Shown here piece after piece: positions 1 through 8,191 of a stretch of DNA of 12,376 bases. A program made the position numbers and the translations under genes. The first letter of the stretch is position 1. The number at the start of each line of letters is the position of its first letter. The notes under the pieces are model-generated. The model was not told the DNA's origin. It did not search any database and worked only from the letters and a program-made list of their open reading frames with translations. This DNA comes from Alphaproteobacteria bacterium (GTDB lineage: Bacteria; Pseudomonadota; Alphaproteobacteria; Micavibrionales; CSBR16-224), in contig SBHI01000207.1 of the NCBI GenBank assembly GCA_006226225.1, positions 1-12,376 on the forward strand. The letters run 5' to 3'.

Positions 1-759
1 TATCTGCCGCGCCCGCAAAGCACGCCGCAATCACCCGCCGGACATGTTTTCAGCCTGATGCAGGTCAATGTCTTCAAATTCAACCGAAAGCATGAGCTGC
101 TGCTGCATTTCATTGATAAATATAAACCCGATGTCATCACAATTGCCGAAGCAACGCCGGACTGGCGGGATGCCTTAAAAAAACTGACGGAGGAAAAAGA
201 CGGCTGGCCCTATATGATTGATCAGGCCAAACCGGGCAGTAACGGCATGATGGTCTTGTCGCGCCATGAATTTTCGCAGCAGGAAAGCCTGTATCCGGCA
301 ACGGACACTCACCCTGCTCTGTTGTTCCGCATCAATGTCAACGCGCAGGATATTCTGATTGCCTCGCTGCACCCGTTATCGCCTGTGTCGAAAACGCGCT
401 TCAAGCACCGCGACAAATATATGGGCGGCGTTGCCGCATCGCTGCAACAGGGGCAGGACGACGCAGTGATTGTTGCAGGCGATATGAACATGACAATGTA
501 TGCGCCCTCCTATAAGAGCTTTCTGCGTCAAACAGATCTACAGAATACTCGCAATGGGCGCGGCTTATACCCGACATGGCCGGTCTATATACCGCTCCCC
601 ACAAAATTCAAAGCAGAGAACCTGATGATTCCGCATTTGTTGCGCATTCCGATTGACCATGTCCTTTATAAGGGTAATATCCGGCCGCTGAAATTTAAAA
701 CGCTGCCTGCCCTTGGCAGCGATCATCTGGCAACGCTGACATTCTTTGCCTTGCCTTAA
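1..759 (+). CDS. Endonuclease/exonuclease/phosphatase (EEP) family protein, 5' partial
   Basis: C-terminal catalytic part of an EEP-superfamily metal-dependent phosphoesterase. The frame is open from base 1 with no stop, and the stop codon is at 757-759. The first ATG at 58 lies inside the conserved first strand (residues QVNV), so it is not the true start; the gene begins outside the window. Visible family motifs are the Asn of the QVNV strand, the metal-binding Glu in IAE (codon at 148), GDMNM with Asp and Asn codons at 481 and 487, IDHVLY near the C-terminus, and the terminal SDH pair (Asp 721, His 724), which is the usual catalytic histidine site. Members with this architecture often carry N-terminal membrane helices (YafD-like), which would lie upstream and cannot be checked here. 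The substrate, whether DNA, phosphoinositide or other phosphodiester, cannot be read from the motifs. The gene ends directly against the convergent malic enzyme gene. Confidence 0.85.
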   Translation, partial: YLPRPQSTPQSPAGHVFSLMQVNVFKFNRKHELLLHFIDKYKPDVITIAEATPDWRDALKKLTEEKDGWPYMIDQAKPGSNGMMVLSRHEFSQQESLYPATDTHPALLFRINVNAQDILIASLHPLSPVSKTRFKHRDKYMGGVAASLQQGQDDAVIVAGDMNMTMYAPSYKSFLRQTDLQNTRNGRGLYPTWPVYIPLPTKFKAENLMIPHLLRIPIDHVLYKGNIRPLKFKTLPALGSDHLATLTFFALP

Positions 760-3096
760 TCAGGCTTTTTTGCGCTTACGGGCGGGCTTGGCCGCTTTCG
801 GTGTTTCCAGCATCAGACTGCCTTGGCTCTGCGCCCCGACGATCGCCATAGCCGTTGCATTAACGATGCCGCGCGCCGTCACCGACGGTGTCAGGATATG
901 GGCGGGTTTCTGCGTTCCCAGCAGCAAGGGGCCTATCACGACGGCATCGCTCAGCACTTTCAGCATGTTGAAGGAAATATTCGCCGCATCAATATTCGGC
1001 ATCACCAACAAATTCGCCGCCTCTGCCAGACCGCAATCCGGGAAAATCAAGTCACGGATGCGCTCGGACAATGCTGTATCGGCCGCCATTTCCCCGTCAA
1101 CTTCAAAATCGGGATTTTGATCACGGATCAATTTGGCCGCCAGGCGCATTTTCTGTGCCGAGGGATAATCATGGCTGCCGAAATTCGAATGCGACAGCAG
1201 CGCAACGCGCGGTGTGATACCGAAATGGCGGATTTGTTCGACCGCCAGCATCACCATCTCGCTGATTTCCTCTGCTGTCGGATCAGGATTCACATAGGCA
1301 TCGCAGATGAAATATGTGCCGGTTGGCAAAATCAGGACATTCAGCGCCGCCGCATTCGTGAGACCTTCACGCAAACCAACGGTATGAATGATATTTTCAA
1401 AATGCGCGTTGTAACGCCCGATCGTACCGCAGATCATCGCATCGGCTTCGTTCTTGTGCAACATCAGCGCACCGATCAGCGTATCGCGTGTCCGCACATG
1501 GGTTTTGGCGATGGCGGGCGTAATACCGCTGCGGGCGCGCAGGTGATAGTAAGTCTGCCAGTAATCATCATAGCGCGGGTCGAATTCGTTATTAATCAGC
1601 TCAAAATTCTTGCCCGGCTTCAGACGCAAGCCTGCACGGCGGATACGTTCCAGAATAACCGATTCCCGTCCGATCAGAATCGGGAAGGCCATGCCGTCAT
1701 CCACGATGGTTTGCGCCGCATGCAGCACGCGGAATTCCTCACCCTCGGCAAAGACAACGCGTTTCGGGCTGTCAGAGGCTTTCGCATAGACAGGGCTCAT
1801 CAACTGGCCGGATTTAAAGACATGGCCGCGCAAATGGTTGCGGTAGGCTGCAAAATCTTTGATCGGGCGTGTTGCCACGCCACTATCCATCGCCGCCTGC
1901 GCAACGGCCATCGGCAGTTCGACCACCAGACGCGGGTCAAACGGCTTGGGGATAATATATTCAGGGCCGAATTCCAGCGTTTCATCGTTATAAACGCGCG
2001 CAACTTCCGCCCCGACTTCCGCGCGGGTCAGTTTTGCCAGCGCCTTGACACAGGCATGTTTCATTTCCTCATTGATCGTTGTCGCACCGACATCCAGTGC
2101 GCCGCGAAAAATGAAGGGGAAGCACAACACGTTATTGACCTGATTCGGATAATCGGAACGTCCCGTTGCAATCACGGCATTCGGACTGACAGCACGCACA
2201 TCTTCCGGCATAATTTCCGGCACGGGGTTGGCCAGTGCCATAATCAGCGGCGCATCATTCATGGATTTCACCATGGCTTTGCTCATCACATTCGGCCCTG
2301 ACAGACCAAGGAATACATCCGCGCCTTTAATCGCTTCCACCAATGTGCGCAGCTCCGTCTCCTGCGCAAAGGCGGATTTATAAACATCCATGCCTTCGTT
2401 ACGGCCTTTATAGACAACACCGGTACGGTCGGTGACAAACACGTTTTCGCGCGGCAAGCCAAGACTGATCAGCATATTCAGGCAAGCCAGCGCTGAAGCA
2501 CCCGCACCGGAGGCCACCAGTTTGACCTCTTTGATATCGCGTCCCGACAGATGCAGCCAGTTGGTAAAGGCCGCACCGACGATAATCGCCGTGCCGTGCT
2601 GGTCATCATGGAAAACCGGAATTTTCATGCGCTCACGCAGGCGTCTTTCCACCTCGAAACATTCCGGTGCCGCGATATCCTCCAGATTGATGCCACCGAA
2701 ACTTGGCTCAAGCGCCGCGATAATATCGACCAGTTTATCAACATCTTTTTCATCGACTTCGATATCAATAGAATCCAGCCCTGCGAATTTTTTGAACAGA
2801 ACCGCCTTACCTTCCATGACCGGTTTGGCCGCCAGAGGGCCGATATCGCCCAGTCCCAGCACCGCCGTACCGTTTGTGACCACAGCGACAAGATTGCCGC
2901 GCACGGTATAGTCACGCGCCTTGTCCGGATCTGCTGCAATTTCCTCACAAGGGGCCGCCACACCCGGAGAATACGCCAGAGACAAATCACGCGCCGTCAC
3001 CAGTGCTTTCGTCGGATTGATGGTAATCTTTCCGGGGCCGTTCGGATGCATATGATATTCTAGGGCGCTTTGGTACAACCGGTCTTTATTATTCAT
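760..3096 (-). CDS. maeB: NADP-dependent malic enzyme with C-terminal phosphotransacetylase-like domain (MaeB)
   Basis: Oxidative decarboxylation of malate to pyruvate with formation of NADPH, in the cytoplasm. At 778 residues it has the usual length for the large two-domain bacterial form. The malic domain (about 1-430) shows the catalytic Tyr in AYSPGV (Tyr42), the Lys in EGKAVLF (Lys97), metal ligands in NLEDI (Glu139, Asp140) and FHDDQHGT (Asp164/165), and the nucleotide-binding loop GAGASA (197-202). From about 445 to 765 follows a phosphate acetyltransferase-like domain beginning RVVFAEGEE. In characterised MaeB proteins this domain is not an active acetyltransferase but has a regulatory and oligomerising role, often with acetyl-CoA as effector. 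The C-terminus is a lysine/arginine-rich tail. The start is well supported: GGAGGAG lies 8 nt upstream. It is divergent from rnd, and its stop codon touches that of the EEP gene. Confidence 0.96.
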   Translation of the reverse strand: MNNKDRLYQSALEYHMHPNGPGKITINPTKALVTARDLSLAYSPGVAAPCEEIAADPDKARDYTVRGNLVAVVTNGTAVLGLGDIGPLAAKPVMEGKAVLFKKFAGLDSIDIEVDEKDVDKLVDIIAALEPSFGGINLEDIAAPECFEVERRLRERMKIPVFHDDQHGTAIIVGAAFTNWLHLSGRDIKEVKLVASGAGASALACLNMLISLGLPRENVFVTDRTGVVYKGRNEGMDVYKSAFAQETELRTLVEAIKGADVFLGLSGPNVMSKAMVKSMNDAPLIMALANPVPEIMPEDVRAVSPNAVIATGRSDYPNQVNNVLCFPFIFRGALDVGATTINEEMKHACVKALAKLTRAEVGAEVARVYNDETLEFGPEYIIPKPFDPRLVVELPMAVAQAAMDSGVATRPIKDFAAYRNHLRGHVFKSGQLMSPVYAKASDSPKRVVFAEGEEFRVLHAAQTIVDDGMAFPILIGRESVILERIRRAGLRLKPGKNFELINNEFDPRYDDYWQTYYHLRARSGITPAIAKTHVRTRDTLIGALMLHKNEADAMICGTIGRYNAHFENIIHTVGLREGLTNAAALNVLILPTGTYFICDAYVNPDPTAEEISEMVMLAVEQIRHFGITPRVALLSHSNFGSHDYPSAQKMRLAAKLIRDQNPDFEVDGEMAADTALSERIRDLIFPDCGLAEAANLLVMPNIDAANISFNMLKVLSDAVVIGPLLLGTQKPAHILTPSVTARGIVNATAMAIVGAQSQGSLMLETPKAAKPARKRKKA

Positions 3097-3104
3097 CGGG
3101 GACT

Positions 3105-3111
3105 CTCCTCC
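3105..3111 (-). promoter_or_regulatory. Ribosome binding site of maeB
   Basis: On the minus strand this reads GGAGGAG, 8 nt before the ATG at 3096. It is close to the ideal Shine-Dalgarno sequence and fixes the maeB start. Confidence 0.8.
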
Positions 3112-3134
3112 GTGGTTCTAATATTCCGCCTATG

Positions 3135-3163
3135 ATAATCTAGCATGGCATGCTATAAAACAA
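3135..3163 (-). promoter_or_regulatory. Putative maeB promoter with an internal dyad
   Basis: On the minus strand TTGTTT (3158-3163) is followed by a 17-bp spacer and GATTAT (3135-3140), a plausible but not strong sigma-70 promoter. The spacer contains the dyad TAGCATG-g-CATGCTA (3141-3155, centre at 3148), placed where a repressor could block RNA polymerase. The same short region must also hold the rnd promoter, for which I see no convincing -35/-10 pair. The matches are seen in the sequence; promoter and operator function is inferred. Confidence 0.35.
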
Positions 3164-3204
3164 AGTATAAATTACCTCGGTTTCCAACACTTCTTGCGAA
3201 AATA

Positions 3205-4359
3205 ATGACAAAAACCATCACCCAGCAAGCCGATCTGAAAAAATTCTGTGACGGGCTGAAAAAAGAAAGCTTTATCACCGTTGATACCGAATTTATCCGT
3301 GACAGCAGCTATTGGTCTAAGCTGTGTCTGATACAGATTGCCGCAGGCAGCGACAAAAAGAACTATGCCGCCATTGATCCGCTGGCAGACGGTATTGACC
3401 TCGCACCTTTTCATGCGCTGCTGATGAACAAAAAAATCCTGAAAGTCATGCATGGCTGCCGTCAGGATATCGAAATTTTCTATCACGAATTCAACAAAAT
3501 GCCCGTTTCCGTCTTTGATACGCAAATCGCCGGCATGGTGCTGGGATTCGGTGACCAGATCGGTTACGAAAAGCTGGTCAGAAGCTTTCTGGGCAAAAGC
3601 ATTGATAAAAGCTCCCGTTTCACCGACTGGCAGAAACGGCCGCTCAATCCGCAGCAGCTGGATTACGCCTTGTCGGATGTCACCTATCTGCGCGATATTT
3701 ACGCCAAAATGGCGCCGATGCTGGAGGAAAGCGGGCGCACGGAATGGATTGCCGAAGACCACGAAGCACTGCTAAATCCGGCAACCTATGATGTTGATCC
3801 GAAAAACGCATGGAAACGCCTGAAAATCCGCACAGAGAAAAAAGACGTTATCGCCCGCCTGCAAGCATTGGCGGAATGGCGCGAAGAAGTTGCCCAACGC
3901 CAGAATCGCCCACGCACACGTATCATGCGTGATGATGTCATGCAGAATCTTGCCATGCATAAAATAAATGAACGCGCCGATTTTGACAAAATACGCCGTT
4001 TCCCGAAAGACATCGCGTCAAAGGATCTGGATCTGCTATTGGACAAAATCAAAAAGGCAAAACCGCCTGCGGATATTCCGCAACCGCAACGCCAACGCGG
4101 ACTGCCCGATCAAGCTGCAGCCATTGTCGAATTATTGCGGGTTTTGATGAAATACACCTGCGAGGAACATAAAATCGCTCCGAAACTGCTGGCCAATGCA
4201 CAAGATCTGGAAGACATCGCCCAGAATGACCGTGCAAATGTACCGGCCCTGAGCGGCTGGCGTTACGACATTTTCGGGCAAAAGGCACTGGCCTTGAAAC
4301 ACGGGGAGCTTGCGGTTGCCATCAAAGGCGGCAAAGTCAAATTCTTCCCGCTTCCCTGA
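3205..4359 (+). CDS. rnd: Ribonuclease D
   Basis: DEDDy-family 3'-5' exoribonuclease that trims 3' ends of tRNA precursors and other small stable RNAs. With the start at 3205 it is 384 residues, near the family norm of about 375-385. All four catalytic acids and the tyrosine are present: Exo I VDTEF (Asp27, Glu29), Exo II GCRQD (Asp88) and Exo III YALSD (Tyr154, Asp158). An HRDC RNA-binding domain follows at about 195-275 (WKRL...LAEWREEVAQ...PRTRIMRDD), then a less conserved C-terminal helical region. An in-frame ATG at 3145 would add 20 residues, but they resemble no RNase D N-terminus and that ATG lies inside a palindrome in the promoter region. The reading MTKTITQQADLKKFC matches the expected start of the fold. 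The ribosome site before 3205 is weak. The gene stands alone and converges on the unknown exported-protein gene. Confidence 0.94.
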   Translation: MTKTITQQADLKKFCDGLKKESFITVDTEFIRDSSYWSKLCLIQIAAGSDKKNYAAIDPLADGIDLAPFHALLMNKKILKVMHGCRQDIEIFYHEFNKMPVSVFDTQIAGMVLGFGDQIGYEKLVRSFLGKSIDKSSRFTDWQKRPLNPQQLDYALSDVTYLRDIYAKMAPMLEESGRTEWIAEDHEALLNPATYDVDPKNAWKRLKIRTEKKDVIARLQALAEWREEVAQRQNRPRTRIMRDDVMQNLAMHKINERADFDKIRRFPKDIASKDLDLLLDKIKKAKPPADIPQPQRQRGLPDQAAAIVELLRVLMKYTCEEHKIAPKLLANAQDLEDIAQNDRANVPALSGWRYDIFGQKALALKHGELAVAIKGGKVKFFPLP

Positions 4360-4392
4360 TACCGGTTTGCAGCCGCTTTACAACCCCTTGTC

Positions 4393-5649
4393 TTACAGGA
4401 AGCTGTCCTTAATGATGGCATAGGCACGCATATTACGCGCCCAGTTATAGAAGTCATTCTCTTCCAGAGGTGTCATCATATAAAAGATCACATACCATTT
4501 ACTATCCGCCATCACCAGCAGTCTCAGCTCCTGATCACTGATTCCCCGCTCGGCCTGAAAACCGACACTATAGATTTCCTCTCGGATGTAATCGAATTCC
4601 AGCGGGCCGTAACTGGGCTGTGATGATTTGATTTCCCTGACAAACAATCCATAGACCTCCTCAAGGTTTTTCTTGAGGATTTCTATTTCCGTCGGCAAAT
4701 CCGTATCTTTGGAACGTTTAATGGCGGTGAAATGCATCAAACCGAAGACCGTCGTCTCTTCCGCCTGGTTATGCAGTTCAAAACTTGTTTTAATACCGTC
4801 TTCATTATAACGGGTGCGTGTGCGTACCCAGCTGGACGGATATTGCAGTTCCAGCAATTCGCCGCCCAGATTGTCGCGGCGCCATTCCTCAATCGTACCG
4901 GATTTCGGAAAGACCAGTGCCAGCTTATCCACGGCCTGCTGCTGCAAAACGCCGTAATATTTGACAAAACGCTGCGGCACATCAAAACGTGCCAGCGTCA
5001 CCATATCGCCGTGGAAAATGGCACGGGCATATCCGGTATAGGCAGCCTCATCACGCACGTAAACGAAATGCGCCGCCGCATTTTTCAAATCCTTGCCCTC
5101 CACTTCATCCGTCATGGTAAAGCCGTTCACCAGCAGATAGTGACGCAACCAATGCGCCGCATCGATTTCATGTTCAAGATTCTTGGCCTGAATGGTCATG
5201 GATGGACGAACATCGGCAATCGGCGGCCCCATGAAGGTCGTAATATGAGACATCAGCCTTTTATGAAGCTGGACACCCTTCTCCATATGCTGCGTTCTTT
5301 TTTCCCATGTGTCGGGCAGGCGCAGACGATAAGATAATGTGGTCTCGCCATATGGCACTTCATGAATTTCCACCGTGTATTTCTGGAAGCTCTCTTCGTC
5401 CTTGATTTTAAAATCCGGCAAATCGCCAAGATTTTCTACCGCCGAGACCGGCTTATCCTTGGTGAAAAGATCCGTAATGGAAGATGCGGCATCATGGTGC
5501 ATTGCATCGCGCTCTTTTGACACCTTCATACCCTTCAGCGACCAAGCCGCCGCAGAGTCGGCAAAAACACCCAGAGCCAAACACAGCCCCAGCGCAACCG
5601 CGCAGAATGCTTTTCCGATAAGTTTTCCTGTTCCGTTTCCCTCTGTCAT
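4393..5649 (-). CDS. Exported protein of unknown function (418 aa)
   Basis: I do not recognise this family. Residues 1-35 form a Sec-type signal peptide: a short n-region with two lysines (GKLIGK), a hydrophobic core rich in Ala, Leu and Val, and a small-residue cleavage site, most likely after ADSAAA. There is no proper lipobox, so a soluble periplasmic or secreted protein is likeliest. The mature part (about 380 residues) is a mix of charged and hydrophobic segments with many aromatic residues and no obvious metal, nucleotide or hydrolase motif. Stretches such as ELQYPSSWVRTRTRY and DSKWYVIFYMMTP look like beta-strand hairpins. No internal transmembrane helix is evident. The start has GGAGGGG 4 nt upstream. 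It lies 18 bp after the acyl-CoA thioesterase stop on the same strand, so the two are very probably co-transcribed. The gene is real by length, signal peptide and ribosome site; function is open. Confidence 0.85.
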   Translation of the reverse strand: MTEGNGTGKLIGKAFCAVALGLCLALGVFADSAAAWSLKGMKVSKERDAMHHDAASSITDLFTKDKPVSAVENLGDLPDFKIKDEESFQKYTVEIHEVPYGETTLSYRLRLPDTWEKRTQHMEKGVQLHKRLMSHITTFMGPPIADVRPSMTIQAKNLEHEIDAAHWLRHYLLVNGFTMTDEVEGKDLKNAAAHFVYVRDEAAYTGYARAIFHGDMVTLARFDVPQRFVKYYGVLQQQAVDKLALVFPKSGTIEEWRRDNLGGELLELQYPSSWVRTRTRYNEDGIKTSFELHNQAEETTVFGLMHFTAIKRSKDTDLPTEIEILKKNLEEVYGLFVREIKSSQPSYGPLEFDYIREEIYSVGFQAERGISDQELRLLVMADSKWYVIFYMMTPLEENDFYNWARNMRAYAIIKDSFL

Positions 5650-5653
5650 TTTA

Positions 5654-5660
5654 CCCCTCC
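5654..5660 (-). promoter_or_regulatory. Ribosome binding site of the 418-aa exported protein
   Basis: On the minus strand GGAGGGG lies 4 nt before the ATG at 5649, within the 18-bp gap after the thioesterase stop. It fixes the start and argues for translation from a shared transcript. Confidence 0.7.
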
Positions 5661-5667
5661 GGTATTC

Positions 5668-6051
5668 TCAGGTGCTGTCTTTTGGTATTTGCACGGCGCG
5701 ACGGTTTTCATCAACCGCAACATAGGTGAATTGCCCTTCCGTGACTTTCATTTCCGTCTCTTCATCGCGGCGGCGCGCCCAGCTTTCAATCTGTACGGTC
5801 ACAGAGGTATTGCCGATCCGAACCAAATCGGTATAACAGCTGACCTCATCCCCGACAAAAACAGGTTTGTGAAAGGTCATCGCCTGCACGCCGACCGTCG
5901 CCACGCGGTGTTTGGCAAGTTTTTGCGCCAGAATACTGCCCGCCAAATCCATTTGCGACAGCAGCCAGCCACCGAAAATATCGCCGCGCGGATTGGTATC
6001 GGCAGGCATCGCGATTGTGCGCAAGGCGGGTATTCTTTCAGTTTGATCCAT
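5668..6051 (-). CDS. yciA: Acyl-CoA thioesterase, YciA-type hotdog fold
   Basis: Hydrolyses acyl-CoA to free acid and CoA in the cytoplasm. The family is broad-range, and YciA acts on short- to long-chain acyl-CoAs. At 127 residues it has the length of a single hotdog domain (YciA is about 130). The N-terminal third is diagnostic: LRTIAMPADTNPRGDIFGGW, then SQMDLAG, where the Asp (residue 35) on the central helix is the conserved acidic residue and Asn20 sits in the preceding loop. It continues with VTVQIESWARRR and the final strand GQFTYVAVDE. Such proteins assemble as dimers or hexamers. Its ribosome site is weak (GGAAG about 12 nt upstream). A near-consensus promoter lies upstream, divergent from parE. 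It is the first gene of a probable operon with the 418-aa exported protein, an unusual partner for a CoA thioesterase. Confidence 0.92.
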   Translation of the reverse strand: MDQTERIPALRTIAMPADTNPRGDIFGGWLLSQMDLAGSILAQKLAKHRVATVGVQAMTFHKPVFVGDEVSCYTDLVRIGNTSVTVQIESWARRRDEETEMKVTEGQFTYVAVDENRRAVQIPKDST

Positions 6052-6072
6052 ATTCGTCGGTTGCTTCCGTAC

Positions 6073-6101
6073 TTGTTTTCACTACGCCGTTCATATTATA
6101 T
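6073..6101 (+). promoter_or_regulatory. Putative parE promoter
   Basis: TTGTTT (6073-6078), 17-bp spacer, TTATAT (6096-6101). Both boxes are moderate matches to sigma-70 consensus. The -10 overlaps that of the divergent thioesterase promoter by five bases, so the two could compete for polymerase. Transcription would start near 6108, giving a leader of about 60 nt. Confidence 0.45.
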
Positions 6102-6124
6102 TATCTCGCATACAGTTTTATCAA
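6095..6124 (-). promoter_or_regulatory. Sigma-70-type promoter for the thioesterase operon
   Basis: On the minus strand TTGATA (6119-6124) is followed by an 18-bp spacer and TATAAT (6095-6100). The -10 is perfect and the -35 matches 5 of 6. It leads into the thioesterase gene starting at 6051. Its -10 element coincides with that of the putative parE promoter on the other strand. Confidence 0.6.
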
Positions 6125-6168
6125 AGGTTAATCTGACCAAGTCGGGATGAAAGCAGAAATAAAAATAA

Positions 6169-8166
6169 ATGACCGAGCTTTTTGACAATACCGCCAAACA
6201 ATCCGGCGACAGCTATACCGCAACGGATATTGAAGTACTGGAAGGGCTGGAGCCCGTCCGCCGCCGCCCCGGCATGTATATCGGCGGCACGGATGAGCGC
6301 GCCCTGCACCATCTGGTCAGTGAAATTCTGGACAACGCCATGGATGAGGCCGTTGCCGGACACGCCTCCCGCATCGAGGTTTCTCTTGCACCCGATAACC
6401 TGATGACGATCAGTGATAACGGCCGCGGTATTCCGATTGACGACCATCCGCGTTTTCCGGGAAAATCGGCATTGGAAATCATCATGACAACGCTTCATTC
6501 CGGCGGAAAGTTCGGCGGCAAGGCCTATCAGACCTCAGGCGGTTTGCACGGGGTCGGCGTCTCTGTCGTCAATGCCCTCAGCGATCATCTCCGTGTCGAG
6601 GTCGCTCGCGATAAAAAGCTTTACGCGCAGGAATTCTCGCGCGGTGCGGCCTTGGGTAAATTGGAAAATCTCGGCCCGATCAGCAACCGCCGCGGCACAA
6701 CGGTCACATTCCATCCCGATCCTGAGATTTTCGGCCAAGGCGCGAATTTCAAACCGGAAACCATTTATAAACTGGCGCGCTCCAAAGCCTATCTGTTCAA
6801 AGGTGTGGAAATCCGCTGGTCATGCGATCCGTCCCTGCTCGGCGAGAACACAAAAATTCCAGAACAGGATGTGATTCACTTCCCCAACGGCATTCTGGAT
6901 TTTCTGACGGCTGAAATCGGCGAAGCCGCACTGGTGACGCCGCAGCCTTTCTACAACATGGCAGAGCTGCCGGACGGCGCGGGCAAGGTTGAATTTGCCG
7001 TGACCTGGCCAGCCAATACCGATAACGCTTTTATCCGTTCCTATTGCAATACCGTCCCGACCCCTTTGGGCGGCACGCATGAAACAGGTTTGCGTTCCGC
7101 CTTGATCAAAGGTCTGAAAAACTATGCCGAGATGGTCGGACAGAAACGCGCGGGCATTCTGACGGCCGATGACGTACTGGGAACGGCGACGATCATGCTG
7201 TCATTATTTATCCGCGAACCGCAGTTCCAGGGACAAACGAAAGAAAAGCTGGTTTCAGCACAAGTGCCGCGTCTGGTTGAATCCGCCGTGCGTGACTATT
7301 TTGACCACTGGCTGACCGGCAACCCGCAAATGACAGATGCCTTGCTTGCCCATGTTCTGGAAGTCGCGGAAGAGAGGTTAAGCAAAAAAGAAGAGAAAAC
7401 CCTGTCACGCAAATCCGCAACGCGGAAATTGCGCCTGCCCGGAAAGCTGTCGGATTGCAGCCGCAAATCCGCCGAGGGCACAGAGATTTTTATTGTCGAG
7501 GGCGACAGTGCCGGCGGTTCGGCAAAACAGGCACGCGACCGTGAAACGCAAGCCATTCTGCCGCTGCGCGGTAAAGTTTTGAACGTCGCCAGCGCCACCG
7601 CGGAAAAAATTCGCGCCAATCAGGAAATCAGTGACCTGTTGCAGGCTCTGGGCTGTGGTACGGGAAAGAATTTCGATCTGGACAAACTGCGTTACGAACG
7701 CGTCATCATTATGACCGATGCCGATGTCGACGGCGCACATATCGCCGCATTGCTGATGACGTTTTTCTACAAGGAAATGCCGGAACTGATTGAAGCCGGA
7801 TGCCTGTATCTGGCTATGCCGCCGCTCTACCGCCTCTCCGCAGGTGGCACAGCCTCCTATGCCCGCGACGATGCGCACAAAGACGAACTGATGCAAACGG
7901 TCTTCAAGGGTAAGAAAAAAATAGATATCAGCCGCTTTAAGGGGCTTGGTGAAATGCCCGCCAGACAATTGAAGGAAACCACGATGGATCCGAAAAAACG
8001 CGGATTACTGCGCGTGGTTCTGCCAAAAGAGACACCAGTAGACGGCGAATCAATCGCGGTGGCCACAACGGGTGATCTGGTCGAACAGCTGATGGGCAAA
8101 CGTCCCGAAGCCCGCTTCCAGTTCATTCAGGAGAATGCGCGCTTTGCGCAGGATATCGACATTTAA
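6169..8166 (+). CDS. parE: DNA topoisomerase IV subunit B (ParE)
   Basis: ATPase subunit of topoisomerase IV, which with ParC decatenates replicated chromosomes and relaxes supercoils. At 665 residues it is ParE length, without the extra GyrB insertion. The GHKL ATPase domain shows Glu52 and Asn56 in EILDNAMDEA, DNGRGIP (83-89), the lid segment TLHSGGKFGG and SGGLHGVGVSVVNALS. The transducer domain carries the QTK loop with Lys358. The TOPRIM domain has EGDSAGGSAKQARDR (metal-binding Glu444) and DADVDGAH (Asp517, Asp519). QARDRETQAILPLRGK and TGKNFDLDKLRYER are typical of ParE rather than GyrB. A stop codon lies directly before the ATG at 6169, so this is the earliest possible start in frame. 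No clear Shine-Dalgarno sequence precedes it; the leader is A-rich and a 12-codon frame overlaps the start. I see no terminator after the gene. parC is not in the window. Confidence 0.97.
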   Translation: MTELFDNTAKQSGDSYTATDIEVLEGLEPVRRRPGMYIGGTDERALHHLVSEILDNAMDEAVAGHASRIEVSLAPDNLMTISDNGRGIPIDDHPRFPGKSALEIIMTTLHSGGKFGGKAYQTSGGLHGVGVSVVNALSDHLRVEVARDKKLYAQEFSRGAALGKLENLGPISNRRGTTVTFHPDPEIFGQGANFKPETIYKLARSKAYLFKGVEIRWSCDPSLLGENTKIPEQDVIHFPNGILDFLTAEIGEAALVTPQPFYNMAELPDGAGKVEFAVTWPANTDNAFIRSYCNTVPTPLGGTHETGLRSALIKGLKNYAEMVGQKRAGILTADDVLGTATIMLSLFIREPQFQGQTKEKLVSAQVPRLVESAVRDYFDHWLTGNPQMTDALLAHVLEVAEERLSKKEEKTLSRKSATRKLRLPGKLSDCSRKSAEGTEIFIVEGDSAGGSAKQARDRETQAILPLRGKVLNVASATAEKIRANQEISDLLQALGCGTGKNFDLDKLRYERVIIMTDADVDGAHIAALLMTFFYKEMPELIEAGCLYLAMPPLYRLSAGGTASYARDDAHKDELMQTVFKGKKKIDISRFKGLGEMPARQLKETTMDPKKRGLLRVVLPKETPVDGESIAVATTGDLVEQLMGKRPEARFQFIQENARFAQDIDI

Positions 8167-8191
8167 AAATCCTCCCTTTTCATACGGTTCT

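Noticed and set aside
823..2301. Long 492-codon open frame on the plus strand
   Set aside because: It lies wholly antisense to maeB, whose motifs are unmistakable. The product is His/Arg/Gln-rich without any domain, typical of a shadow of a coding strand.
3145..3204. N-terminal extension of ribonuclease D from ATG 3145
   Set aside because: The 20 extra residues match no RNase D N-terminus, and the ATG is part of the dyad in the intergenic region; 3205 gives the normal family length.
7483..7740. Possibility that the type II topoisomerase subunit is GyrB
   Set aside because: The 665-residue length and the local sequence around the TOPRIM motifs (RETQAILPLRGK, TGKNFDLDKLRYER) fit ParE, and the GyrB insertion is absent.
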